Assembly (NCBI GenBank): GCA_022447665.1
Contig: JAKVAQ010000002.1
Span: 1-43,818 of the forward strand
Direction of reading: 5' to 3'
Origin: Crocinitomicaceae bacterium
Lineage (GTDB): Bacteria > Bacteroidota > Bacteroidia > Flavobacteriales_D > Crocinitomicaceae
Length of the DNA: 43,818 bases
Below the pieces are notes generated by a model. The model saw nothing but the letters and a program-made list of their open reading frames with translations, made no database searches and was not told where the DNA came from. Shown piece by piece: positions 8,738-17,360 of this stretch (positions are counted from its first letter, which is position 1; the number at the start of each line of letters is the position of its first letter). The position numbers were made by a program, and so were the translations under genes.

Positions 8738-9190
8738 TTAATCACGGATAATCGTTATTGAAATCATTTTCCCTTGATAGCCCAAAGTCTCTTCACTTTC
8801 AATAGTTAACTCCTTTTTTGAAAGAGAAGTAACATCATAAAGTCCAGAACGATAATAGGATTGTAAACTCGCTTTCGACTCTTGATCAAGTTCACCTTGA
8901 TGGCAAAATTCAAATGTAGAAGCAGATTTCCAAAAACGCCACGTTATAGCCTGCTGGCTGCCATCAGCATGTCGCCATAAAGCAGTTCCATACTCTTCGT
9001 TATTTTGAAAACTTGTTTGATCAACAACCATACTAGAAGTAACAGCGTCCATATTTAATTCGACACCATCATCAAACATTTTCCATTCTTGGCCTTTAAC
9101 AAATGTGTTATTGTACCGGTCTGTTTTATTGCATGCTACAACAAATAAAAACATTGGTAAAAGCCACCTTAAACTTCGCAACCATTTCAT
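8738..9190 (-). CDS. Hypothetical lipoprotein
   Basis: A 150-residue protein with a lipoprotein signal (basic start, hydrophobic core, lipobox VVAC with the modified Cys at about residue 20). The mature part contains a repeated-looking beta pattern (GTALWRHADGSQQAITWRFW, then a segment with CHQGE) and no recognised domain. It should be attached to the outer or inner membrane. Its stop codon directly abuts the stop of the convergent receptor-phosphatase gene, and it appears to be transcribed alone. Function unknown. Confidence 0.75.
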   Translation of the reverse strand: MKWLRSLRWLLPMFLFVVACNKTDRYNNTFVKGQEWKMFDDGVELNMDAVTSSMVVDQTSFQNNEEYGTALWRHADGSQQAITWRFWKSASTFEFCHQGELDQESKASLQSYYRSGLYDVTSLSKKELTIESEETLGYQGKMISITIIRD

Positions 9191-9346
9191 ATCTTGGGTT
9201 TTACCGTATAGAAAACAGGGTTAGATTCCTAGCTTTCTTAATATTAAGCTACAACTTATCATACGCAAAGTCAAGTGTTTAGGTTTCTAGTCTATCCAAA
9301 ACACAAGCAAAAAGGCTAGGTTTTTACTTCTTTAATCTCTTTTCCT

Positions 9347-9354
9347 TATTTTTG
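9347..9354 (+). promoter_or_regulatory. Possible -7 box of a leaderless transcript
   Basis: TATTTTTG matches TAnnTTTG and ends 3 nt before the ATG at 9358. If functional, transcription would begin at or next to the start codon, giving a leaderless mRNA. There is no TTG at the -33 distance, so it may be a chance match. Confidence 0.25.
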
Positions 9355-9357
9355 AAT

Positions 9358-10224
9358 ATGCATAGAACTCTACTTTATTTCGCCCTCATTTTTATCGTCG
9401 TAATTAATGGTTCATGGGCACAAGACCTGAATGCTTTCCAGATTTACACAGAGAAAGGTAAGAAGGTTAAATTTTCAAAAATGGTAAAGAGTACGGCAGA
9501 AAAAGAAGTTGTTCTTTTCGGTGAATTACATAATGTATCCGTTGCACATTGGCTTCAGCTTGAACTTACAAAATCATTCTACTCTATTTACAAGAAGAAA
9601 TTGGTTTTAGGCGCCGAAATGTTCGAAGCTGACAATCAATATATCATTGATGAGTATTTAATGGGATTGATTTCACAGAAAAATTTTCACGAAGAAGTAC
9701 GTCTCTGGCCAAACTATTCCACCGATTATCAGCCGCTAATGGAGTTCGCCAACATAAACGGTATCCCATTTATTGCTACTAATGTTCCTAGAAGATATGC
9801 GAATATGGTGTATAGAAATGGGTTAGAATCTTTGAAACAACTATCTGTTGAAGCTAAGCGATTTATTGTTCCACTAGATGAATTTACATTTGACCCGGAA
9901 GTAGAATGCTACAAAGCGTTAATTATGGATGAGTCACATGGTGGACAAAAATTAGCGATGGCACAAGCCCTCAAGGATGCGACAATGAGTCATTTTATCC
10001 TTAAAAACAGAGCTGAGAAAAACTTATTTCTTCATTATAATGGTGCTTATCACTCCGATAATTTCCAAGGTATATTAGTGTACTTACTCGAGAAAATGGA
10101 ACGCGAAGATGTTGCAACTATTTCCACTGTTTTGCAAAAAGACATTAATGAATTAGAAGATGATAATAAAGGGAAAGCTGACTTCATTATTTGCATTCCT
10201 GAAAACATGACAACAACCTATTAA
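9358..10224 (+). CDS. ChaN-like haem/iron-associated protein
   Basis: A 288-residue exported protein of the ChaN/Tiki (haem-binding uptake) superfamily. A signal peptide covers 1-18 (ending NGSWA) without a lipobox Cys. The family's first metal/haem signature is the GELHN segment near residue 55, followed by EMFEADNQ and the later HYNGAYHSD. ChaN proteins are linked to haem or iron handling at the outer membrane. The ATG at 9358 is preferred over the TTG at 9352, since it begins the signal peptide. It leads a tight operon: the AhpD-like gene follows after 2 nt and a potassium channel gene overlaps that by 1 nt. Confidence 0.83.
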   Translation: MHRTLLYFALIFIVVINGSWAQDLNAFQIYTEKGKKVKFSKMVKSTAEKEVVLFGELHNVSVAHWLQLELTKSFYSIYKKKLVLGAEMFEADNQYIIDEYLMGLISQKNFHEEVRLWPNYSTDYQPLMEFANINGIPFIATNVPRRYANMVYRNGLESLKQLSVEAKRFIVPLDEFTFDPEVECYKALIMDESHGGQKLAMAQALKDATMSHFILKNRAEKNLFLHYNGAYHSDNFQGILVYLLEKMEREDVATISTVLQKDINELEDDNKGKADFIICIPENMTTTY

Positions 10225-10226
10225 CC

Positions 10227-10787
10227 ATGCCGAAAATTAATGTAATTCGCCATAACGAAGCAGAAGGAGAACTTAAAGAGGTATACGACCATCTTGTAGA
10301 AAGCAGGGGTAAGCTCGCTGAAGTTCACCAGATTCAGAGTTTAAATCCGCCCACCATAATGGCGCATATGGATTTATATATGAAAATCATGTATGGTAAG
10401 AGTCCCTTAAAAAGAGTTATTCGTGAAATGATGGCTGTAGTTGTATCCAAGGGAAATAACTGTGAATATTGTCAAGTTCACCATGCAGAGGCTGTGAATC
10501 ATTACTGGAAAGATGATGCAAAAATTAGACTCTTTAGAGAAGATTACAATCAAATTGGATTAAGTAAGGTGGAAACCTTGTTTTGCAATTATGCATGGGA
10601 ACACACAGTAAACCCTTCTTCAGACAAAGAGCCTATTTTTAATGCTCTACGTGCTGAAGGAGTGGATGATAGAAGTATACTAGATGCCACTCTAGTTGTC
10701 GCCTATTTCAATTTTGTGAACAGAATTGTTTTAGGACTTGGTGTAGAATTGGAGCATGAAGGTGCTGCTGGGTATAATTTTGACTAA
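10227..10787 (+). CDS. AhpD-like peroxidase-related protein (carboxymuconolactone decarboxylase fold)
   Basis: A 186-residue cytoplasmic protein of the AhpD/CMD superfamily. It carries the redox motif CEYCQVHH (CxxC followed by His), preceded by the helix IREMMAVVVSKGNN. It corresponds to the 'uncharacterised peroxidase-related enzyme' group, where the two Cys and His act as a thiol relay in peroxide reduction. It follows the ChaN-like gene by 2 nt, and its stop overlaps the start of the K+ channel gene (TAATG), so the three are cotranscribed. The pairing with a haem/iron-type protein is compatible with an oxidative-stress role, which is inference. Confidence 0.88.
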   Translation: MPKINVIRHNEAEGELKEVYDHLVESRGKLAEVHQIQSLNPPTIMAHMDLYMKIMYGKSPLKRVIREMMAVVVSKGNNCEYCQVHHAEAVNHYWKDDAKIRLFREDYNQIGLSKVETLFCNYAWEHTVNPSSDKEPIFNALRAEGVDDRSILDATLVVAYFNFVNRIVLGLGVELEHEGAAGYNFD

Positions 10788-11704
10788 TGGCAACAGAAAT
10801 TAACGACCCGGGTACCGGAAAAAATTTTGGAACTACCTCCAATAGAATTATCAATAATGACGGGACCTTTAACATAAAAAAGAAAGGTGCCCGAACAGGG
10901 TTTCGTGATGTATTTACTTACTTAACGGAAGTATCGTGGCATAAATTCTTCTTGATAATTTTCATCGCCTACTTCTTAATAAACATCCTATTCACTTTCT
11001 TATTCATGCTGGTAGGACCAGAACAAGTTGCGGGGCTTGATCCTGAAAAAAGTACCTTCGGACAGCTATTAGCCTTCTCCTTTCAAACCAGTACAACAGT
11101 TGGTTATGGGGCATTACATCCCATAGGACCAGGGGCACAATTCATCGCTGCAACTGCGGCATTCTTTGGTTTCTTATCCTTCTCTCTAGCCACTGGTTTA
11201 CTTTATGGAAGATTTTCACGACCAAATCCGAAAATATTGTACAGTGATAATATTCTTTATTCTAAATATCAGGAGGGATACTCATTGAAACTGCGCTTAG
11301 CGAATATGAGGAATACAACCCTGATGGATCTCGAAACTCATTTAATTCTTGCTACAGATCGTCCACCCGATGAAAATGGCAATATCATGAAGAATTATTA
11401 CCGATTAAAGTTGGAAAGAGATAGCATACTCATGCTTCCCTTAACCTGGACAATTGTACACCCTATAGATGAGGACAGTCCATTGCATGGTAAATCCAAA
11501 GAAGAAATTACCGCACTAAACCCTGAAATAATGGTGACCATTAAAGGATTCAATGAGGTTTATGGCCAGCATATACGCTCAAGATATTCTTATGGAATAA
11601 AAGATTTTAAATGGAACAAAGGCTTTCAAAGAATCTATTATTCAGATGGTGATAAAGTTGGTTTTGATTTGGCCGACATCAACATGATGGTAGATGAGAA
11701 TTAA
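10787..11704 (+). CDS. Inward-rectifier potassium channel (KirBac type)
   Basis: A 305-residue channel subunit. A polar N-terminus of about 50 residues includes the slide-helix region. TM1 is about 52-77, the pore loop carries the K+ selectivity filter TVGYG at 104-108, and TM2 is about 118-141. The remaining 160 residues form the cytoplasmic immunoglobulin-like gating domain of the Kir family. It should form a tetrameric K+ channel in the inner membrane. It overlaps the AhpD-like gene by 1 nt. The last 4 nt are shared with the convergent SIMPL gene (TTAA, each strand using TAA). Confidence 0.95.
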   Translation: MATEINDPGTGKNFGTTSNRIINNDGTFNIKKKGARTGFRDVFTYLTEVSWHKFFLIIFIAYFLINILFTFLFMLVGPEQVAGLDPEKSTFGQLLAFSFQTSTTVGYGALHPIGPGAQFIAATAAFFGFLSFSLATGLLYGRFSRPNPKILYSDNILYSKYQEGYSLKLRLANMRNTTLMDLETHLILATDRPPDENGNIMKNYYRLKLERDSILMLPLTWTIVHPIDEDSPLHGKSKEEITALNPEIMVTIKGFNEVYGQHIRSRYSYGIKDFKWNKGFQRIYYSDGDKVGFDLADINMMVDEN

Positions 11705-12381
11705 AGAATCTGAAACGTCACCTCAACTTCATACCTTAAGCTAATATTTCTAGGGTTATTATTCCCAGATTGACTTCCACGCGAAGGATAAATGGATGCA
11801 TTACTGAGAGATTGTCCTCCCCACCACCAATTATAACCATCTCCTAATTCCTTAATTGTAATAAGCTCACCCAACTCTTGATCCATAGCTTCTAACATAT
11901 ACGTTGCTTTTTCTTTTGCCTGCTTCAAGGCTTCTATTTTAACCTCTTTCCGGTACTCGTGTATATTCTGATGCGAAAGTTCGCCTAAAGACATATAACC
12001 TATTCCATTCATGTCGATATTTGCTAGAATTAGGTCTATTTCATCCATATTGGATAATTGTATGATAAAGTCTTTCGAAAGTCTTCTATCATCATACTTC
12101 CAGTTCCAATAATTCCCAACACCATAGGTCTGAATTTTATCCGAAGTAATATTTAGTTCGCCAAGCTGCTTTCGTAATTCTCTTTCAATCTTATCTAAGG
12201 AATTTTGATTGTCTTCTTCTATTCCAATTCTGAATTCGATTTGATCCGGTGTAACTTCCATATCAGCACTTCCAGTTACCTGAATGGTGCGCTCTTGAGC
12301 AGTTACGCTGGTAATTTCTGTTGTATCAGAACTACATGAAGCGAATGCCAGAATGGCTACGGGTATTATTAGATATTTCAT
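11701..12381 (-). CDS. SIMPL-domain (DUF541) lipoprotein
   Basis: A 226-residue lipoprotein: signal peptide with lipobox FASC (Cys16), then a SIMPL domain beginning ERTIQVTGSADMEVTPDQIEF and running to the C-terminus (EALKQAKEKATYMLEAM is the conserved helix of the family). SIMPL/DUF541 proteins form periplasmic oligomers; family members are linked to envelope or oxidative stress, but no reaction is known. A Trp/Gly-rich insertion (YNWWWGGQSLSNAS) is unusual. The gene ends inside the stop of the convergent channel gene. It appears monocistronic, lying just downstream of the terminator of the large SprB-repeat gene. Confidence 0.88.
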   Translation of the reverse strand: MKYLIIPVAILAFASCSSDTTEITSVTAQERTIQVTGSADMEVTPDQIEFRIGIEEDNQNSLDKIERELRKQLGELNITSDKIQTYGVGNYWNWKYDDRRLSKDFIIQLSNMDEIDLILANIDMNGIGYMSLGELSHQNIHEYRKEVKIEALKQAKEKATYMLEAMDQELGELITIKELGDGYNWWWGGQSLSNASIYPSRGSQSGNNNPRNISLRYEVEVTFQIL

Positions 12382-12433
12382 GGTCTAAAAATTTGATTTT
12401 CACCCAATCTATCGCTTTAAGGATGATCAAAAA

Positions 12434-12460
12434 AAAATAGGGCTGACTAAGCCCTATTTT
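12434..12460 (-). terminator. Rho-independent terminator of SprB-repeat gene
   Basis: A perfect 10-bp stem AAAATAGGGC / GCCCTATTTT with a 7-nt loop. On the minus strand the 3' arm is followed by a run of T. It lies 21 nt after the stop of the large secreted protein gene. The symmetrical A and T tracts would also allow termination on the opposite strand. Confidence 0.85.
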
Positions 12461-12480
12461 CTAACATTTTTTAAGATAGG

Positions 12481-15400
12481 TTATTCTTTGCGTACTATGG
12501 TCACAGTGCCTTGACCTTCAAACTCGGTTCCGTTTGTGGATTCGCCAGTGTAGGTGTAAAAATATACGCCATCTGCACAAGCGTCACCATTCATGTCAGA
12601 ACCATCCCATTCATCGTCTATCGAAGTAAACTCGAAGACTTTAGTTCCCCACCTATTCACGACAACACAGTTGAACTCTACCATTGCTACGTGAGGAAAG
12701 AAGAAGGTATTATTAATATTATCCTCTCCCGGAGTAAATACATTTGGTGTAATTAGCACTGGCTTATCGAACACAATCAGTGGCTTACACGTAGTATCCG
12801 TGCATCCGTTTTTATTGATTGCAACAAGACAGATTTCATATTCACCACTCTGGGAATACGTTCTATCAAATGTCTCTGAATAATCTTCGCTAATTAACCA
12901 ACCTTCACCTAAATCAAAGTTCCAAAAGAACGTTGTATCCGCATTAGGATTTTGAGGATTAGCAAAGTTCTCTGACTGATTTACGAAATGGATATCCACA
13001 TCCGCAGTACCTTCATACAATGCCGTGAATTGAGGTGAATCCATTGTGAAATCTGCAATTGGATTCAAGGAATCTAAATCAATCTTATCCGTTAATACAC
13101 ATCCATTATCATCTGTTACTGTAATCTCATAAAGCCCCGGATTTAGGCCTCCCCATGTAGTGCTAGTCGTAGTTTCTAATGTGTAAACATTTTCCCACTG
13201 ATAGGTATAATCTGGTGTACCCCCTGTGGCAGCTGCAAACACAACTCCATTTCCACTTTGATAATGAAATAAACGACAGAAGGCTGGATGATAGCCGAAC
13301 TGCGAGAAAGTGATTGGTGCAGGTTCGTTTATGGTGAAATTAAAAGTCTCTGAACACCCATTTTCATCATTAATAATTAAAGCATAATCACCAGCTCCTA
13401 CATTATGTAATGTATCTGTTCCTGTTCCGTTTGTTCCATGCGGATTTGGGTTCCAGTAGTAGCCAATTTCAGTAAAACTTCCCGTATAATTATAGACCGT
13501 ATCAACTTGTATAAATCCTGTCTCATCCCCATGGCATAAAGGATCAAGAATTGAATGGTCAATATCCATTTGATCTGGATCATCGATATAAACTGAATCA
13601 ATGAAATCACAAACATCATCAGACACATTGAAATAATACCATCCTTCATTTAGTGAGTTGGCCGTATTCGAACCGCCCACATTTACAACTGTCCCGTCCG
13701 AATCAGTTATGATATACGTGATAGGTCCTGCACCACCAGAAACATTGATTGTTGCCGATCCATCATTAAATCCGAAACAAGTTGGAGGAGTTGAGAAAAC
13801 TAAGTGAGCACAAGAATCACTCACAATAATATCGATACAATCTTGAGCGTCACATGGTGCAGTTCCCACTGTATAACAAATTTCCCAAACACCATTTCCA
13901 GCTGCCATTGGGTTAAATACGCCAGTAACAGGATCAATACATCCTCCACAATCTGCAGACCATGTTCCACCCGGTGTTCCAGTAACTGTCATTGACTCTG
14001 AAGTAGTAATTGGCTCAAACGGACCTGCTGGCGATACTAATGCCGTAAGTTCAGCAGGCTCTGTAATTGTTATCGTTTCTGTAACAGTACATCCATTTTG
14101 ATCTGTCACAACCACGTCATAGGTTCCAGGAGGTAAATCCGTCAAATCTTCTGAAGTTGACCCTCCAGGTGACCAAAGGAAGTCATATCCCGGCGTGCCT
14201 CCTGCAGGTGTAATATCAATCGTTCCATCGTCAAAACCAAAGCAAGTAACATCAGCAAAAGTCGAGGTCATTGTTGGAGAGTTATAGATGGTAATAACAT
14301 CAGTAATTGTATCTGTAAAACACATGTATTCTACAATCAATTCAACATCATATGTACCTGGACCAGTATAATGATGAATTGGATTTTCTTCTGTTGAACC
14401 CGTGCCATCACCAAAGTCCCATTCGTAAGACACTACTGGACCACCTGATGTGAATGGTGTGAATTCTATAGTATCAACATCACACAGACCTGCAGCCGTA
14501 GAACTTAATGAAGTAAACGAAAGCGAGTCATTAATAGAATTTACACGAACACCTGCAGCATAGAAATAAGACTCTGCCCATTGTAAGCCATAAGTATAAG
14601 CCAAGAAACCACACCCTGAAGAAGTTAAGGTTAACGAACCGGTATCTACACCAACCGTGTTGTAAGAATATGTCGGTTCATATGGAACAGGGGTCCAGCC
14701 GGTTAAAGGAACACCATCTAACTCAATAGTGCTTATATCAGTAGTTCTCGTCACGATTGAAGCGTAATTCGTATCTAAGCCATTGTACTCAACTGCATAA
14801 AATGTTACCGTATCTAAATACATTTGCTCGTTTGAATTAAGCACAATCATTGAAGGGTCACCTGTTCCTGTGGTGCTGCAGTTACCCGTTACCATAGCCT
14901 GAGTAACACAAGTTGGTTTAGTTGATTCTATAAATGCTGCGTCCAATGTAATGACACCATCATAATATTCACCTGCGTCTATTGTAGCAACCACCACTCC
15001 CTCTACGAGAACATCAGTATCATCCTCCAGTGCGGTAACTCGAATCATATTTTTATCCTGGTCTTCTGTTAAAAGTGCGATATATTCATAACCCCATGAT
15101 TGAGCGGGATAGGCAATTTCATAGAGCGGATCTGCAGTGGTTTGTGTACAGCCTGGGTTTTGCATATGGGTCCAACGATGTCCATTAAATACCACGAACT
15201 TATCAGTACCATTTGTAGCTTTTACAGTAGAGCCCGTTAAGTCATATCCATCAACAGCTGCTGATTGAACCTGATACATTTCACCAGGAAGCAAGTCAAC
15301 TATTATTGGAGTCCCTACTCCAACACCACCAGCCGTAGGTGCGGTAGGCACAATCTCTACCTGACAAGGATCTGTTCCACAAACCACTACAAATTCTGAT

Positions 15401-15852
15401 TCCCATATTTGGCCCGAGATATTTTTAGTTGGATAGGTAGTAATCATATAATCTGAACCTAAGGAAGGAACAGGTAAACAAACAGACGCCTCCGAGCGGT
15501 ATAAGTGAAAAGTACTTGCATAAACCGTTACAGGATTGTCTGAGGTTACATGAATTGCCCTATCGATAATAACTTCAGAAAAAGGATTGTGCGCATCTGC
15601 CGCTGGAATTGAAATTGTTGTTACAATTCCTGGAGTTACAGTAAATGGTGCAGTAAAACCAGATCCACCGATTATTTCAACTGTACCTGATGCAGCAGTT
15701 CTCGATGATATATTAATTTCAAAAATTGCTGAAGTATTGTCACGAACTTCAGGGAAAGCCACCCAAAAATCGGTTCCTTCATTGGTAAGGTTTTGAGCGG
15801 AGCCAATTATTGAAGTTAGACATAGCAAGGTTAACGCTAGGTATTTTTTCAT
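12481..15852 (-). CDS. Large secreted adhesin-like protein with PKD and SprB repeats, T9SS type B sorting domain
   Basis: An 1123-residue surface or secreted protein. The ATG at 15850-15852 is chosen because it begins a signal peptide (MKKYLALTLLCLTSIIGSAQ); the open frame extends 60 codons further up into the neighbouring gene. An IgGFc-binding-like N-terminal domain (about 20-425) is followed by a PKD domain (YEWDFGDGTGSTEENPIHHY), four SprB-like repeats (signature TCFGFDDGTIDI / TCFGFNDGSATI), a second PKD-like segment and a C-terminal type B (CHU_C, gliding-associated) domain starting ITPNVFTPGEDNINNTF. It should be secreted by T9SS and anchored to the cell surface, probably for adhesion or gliding. 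The usual partner, a PorP/SprF protein, is encoded about 4 kb away at 19788. Confidence 0.9.
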   Translation of the reverse strand: MKKYLALTLLCLTSIIGSAQNLTNEGTDFWVAFPEVRDNTSAIFEINISSRTAASGTVEIIGGSGFTAPFTVTPGIVTTISIPAADAHNPFSEVIIDRAIHVTSDNPVTVYASTFHLYRSEASVCLPVPSLGSDYMITTYPTKNISGQIWESEFVVVCGTDPCQVEIVPTAPTAGGVGVGTPIIVDLLPGEMYQVQSAAVDGYDLTGSTVKATNGTDKFVVFNGHRWTHMQNPGCTQTTADPLYEIAYPAQSWGYEYIALLTEDQDKNMIRVTALEDDTDVLVEGVVVATIDAGEYYDGVITLDAAFIESTKPTCVTQAMVTGNCSTTGTGDPSMIVLNSNEQMYLDTVTFYAVEYNGLDTNYASIVTRTTDISTIELDGVPLTGWTPVPYEPTYSYNTVGVDTGSLTLTSSGCGFLAYTYGLQWAESYFYAAGVRVNSINDSLSFTSLSSTAAGLCDVDTIEFTPFTSGGPVVSYEWDFGDGTGSTEENPIHHYTGPGTYDVELIVEYMCFTDTITDVITIYNSPTMTSTFADVTCFGFDDGTIDITPAGGTPGYDFLWSPGGSTSEDLTDLPPGTYDVVVTDQNGCTVTETITITEPAELTALVSPAGPFEPITTSESMTVTGTPGGTWSADCGGCIDPVTGVFNPMAAGNGVWEICYTVGTAPCDAQDCIDIIVSDSCAHLVFSTPPTCFGFNDGSATINVSGGAGPITYIITDSDGTVVNVGGSNTANSLNEGWYYFNVSDDVCDFIDSVYIDDPDQMDIDHSILDPLCHGDETGFIQVDTVYNYTGSFTEIGYYWNPNPHGTNGTGTDTLHNVGAGDYALIINDENGCSETFNFTINEPAPITFSQFGYHPAFCRLFHYQSGNGVVFAAATGGTPDYTYQWENVYTLETTTSTTWGGLNPGLYEITVTDDNGCVLTDKIDLDSLNPIADFTMDSPQFTALYEGTADVDIHFVNQSENFANPQNPNADTTFFWNFDLGEGWLISEDYSETFDRTYSQSGEYEICLVAINKNGCTDTTCKPLIVFDKPVLITPNVFTPGEDNINNTFFFPHVAMVEFNCVVVNRWGTKVFEFTSIDDEWDGSDMNGDACADGVYFYTYTGESTNGTEFEGQGTVTIVRKE

Positions 15853-15856
15853 TGGA

Positions 15857-15875
15857 TTTGTTTTTTCAAAACAAA
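15857..15875 (-). promoter_or_regulatory. A/T hairpin next to the start of the SprB-repeat gene
   Basis: A perfect 8-bp inverted repeat TTTGTTTT / AAAACAAA with a 3-nt loop, ending 4 nt before the ATG. Its stability would be low because it has only one G:C pair. It may affect translation start in a gene with no Shine-Dalgarno sequence, or be chance in AT-rich DNA. Confidence 0.3.
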
Positions 15876-15950
15876 GACGAAAAGAAGTCCAAAAAGGCTG
15901 CATTCTATAATTGACCGAACGATTTTTAGACTCGTGAGTGAAAAAGAAGT

Positions 15951-16520
15951 CTAATTTGAAATTGCCATACGAACTATAGGCTCTGCATAGGCTTCGGTTT
16001 CCGCTAAAAGATTTTTTACATCTTCTTCCCAAGCAAGTTGTTTCTCAACAACCGTAGAATGCTTGGTTTCATTATCATAAGCGTCTTGCATTTTCTTCCA
16101 CTTTTTTATTCGCTGATTAAAAAGCTTCTGTATGATCTTTCCAACAGTTTGAGGTTTTTTGAATACTGTATTTAGTAGCTCTTTTCGCATCATCCGCGAA
16201 TGATACTCTGTAATATCGAAATGTAATTGCTCATGTTTTAGTAGCTCTTTCGACAATTTCTTTTTTCTCTTCCAAGAACTTGAAGGATCAAAGAATGTAT
16301 AAACCCCAACAATAACAGAATCCATAGAAACGGCCATTTGAATATCAATGGTACTCATTGTTTCTGCGTCATAATTCGAACCTCTAGGTGGTCTCTTTTT
16401 AAAGTCATCCCACGTTAACGGTGTCGATGACCAATAAATCATTTTCTTATCTATCTCAAAATCTTGAGCATAAGATCCAAGAATGAAAAATGCAAATATG
16501 ACCAATAGAAATCTCCTCAA
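15951..16520 (-). CDS. DUF922-type putative zinc protease
   Basis: A 189-residue exported protein. A signal peptide (1-18, ending GSYA) is followed by a domain with the metalloprotease motif HEQLH at residues 96-100 in LLKHEQLHFDITEYHSR. The region TWDDFKKRPPRGS upstream is typical of DUF922 (WSxTPLTWDDF). The C-terminal third is basic and helical. The HExxH motif suggests a zinc peptidase in the periplasm, though activity in this family is not well shown. It starts 11 nt after the preceding type A T9SS protein gene (same strand), so the two form a unit; the SprB-repeat gene follows after 98 nt. Confidence 0.8.
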   Translation of the reverse strand: MRRFLLVIFAFFILGSYAQDFEIDKKMIYWSSTPLTWDDFKKRPPRGSNYDAETMSTIDIQMAVSMDSVIVGVYTFFDPSSSWKRKKKLSKELLKHEQLHFDITEYHSRMMRKELLNTVFKKPQTVGKIIQKLFNQRIKKWKKMQDAYDNETKHSTVVEKQLAWEEDVKNLLAETEAYAEPIVRMAISN

Positions 16521-16531
16521 TTCTTAAGCTT

Positions 16532-17278
16532 TTACGGAGAACTAATGTACACTTTTTCCTTGGCTACAAATTGGTTTTTAGAGATTAATCCTACGATATA
16601 AAAACCAGAAACTGGATTGCTCAATTCTACTCTACTAGAACCTATTTTGAATGCACGATGTACTACCTGCCCCGTCATATTAATGATCATTACCTCATAT
16701 TCCTCTTCAGAATTGGTTTCGATATTAATCTGATTTTGAAAGGCAAAAAGCTTGTAAAAAGACTCGTCGACATCCTCTTTAACTTCCTCAGTTATTAACG
16801 TTTCAGGATATTTTCCCTGAATAAATATTGACTTCAACGTAAATGACGATTCATCAAAGAACTGAAGGTCAAACTTCAGTTTTACATAACAATCATTCAT
16901 TTTCGAATTTTCGGTAAAATACGGTCCAAATGGAGAATCATTTTCACCATTTCTCCATGATTTTCCATCCGCTGAAAACTGAACAGTAACAGCATTAAGC
17001 GTAGCATTTTCTTTTTCATAATCGAGTTGAAGGTATAACTTATCAAACCCGACTAAATCGTCTATTTTTCGGATTAATTCAATCGTATAATACCCTCCAA
17101 ATTCTCGCTTAAATGTCAAATTATTGTTTGAAAAATCTGCGTTTGCAAATTGTTTGAAAGGTGTTATGCTCCAACCATTAAAAGGAGATTCACTCACTTC
17201 ACCACAAGAGTAAAGCGTCTCTTGTCCATAACTCGTGAGCCCTACTAAAAGGCTTAGTAAAATTCCCATCGTCTTCAT
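16532..17278 (-). CDS. Secreted protein with T9SS type A sorting domain
   Basis: A 248-residue protein. The start at 17276-17278 is preferred because it begins a signal peptide (MKTMGILLSLLVGLTSYGQ); the frame extends 10 codons upstream. The body (about 20-165) is a beta-rich domain with the segments ESPFNGWSITPFKQF and VTVQFSADGKSW, resembling the protein encoded divergently at 17361. The C-terminal ~70 residues form a type A sorting domain (YEVMIINMTGQVVH, then SGFYIVGLI). It should be exported by T9SS and attached or released at the surface. No enzyme motif was seen. It is followed after 11 nt by the DUF922 gene. Confidence 0.8.
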   Translation of the reverse strand: MKTMGILLSLLVGLTSYGQETLYSCGEVSESPFNGWSITPFKQFANADFSNNNLTFKREFGGYYTIELIRKIDDLVGFDKLYLQLDYEKENATLNAVTVQFSADGKSWRNGENDSPFGPYFTENSKMNDCYVKLKFDLQFFDESSFTLKSIFIQGKYPETLITEEVKEDVDESFYKLFAFQNQINIETNSEEEYEVMIINMTGQVVHRAFKIGSSRVELSNPVSGFYIVGLISKNQFVAKEKVYISSP

Positions 17279-17360
17279 ATCCTCGCGTTTTATTAACATA
17301 ATAAGCATCGCGTGTTTCGTTACAGATCGTTATATTCGTGAAAACAAAAAATCGTCCAAA

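Noticed and set aside
15853-16032. 60-codon extension at the start of the SprB-repeat protein
   Set aside because: It would overlap the DUF922 gene and lacks signal-peptide character; the ATG at 15850-15852 starts a clear signal peptide.
17235-17360. 42-codon extension upstream of the type A protein at 17361
   Set aside because: It lies in the divergent gene and intergenic region; the signal peptide begins at the ATG at 17361.
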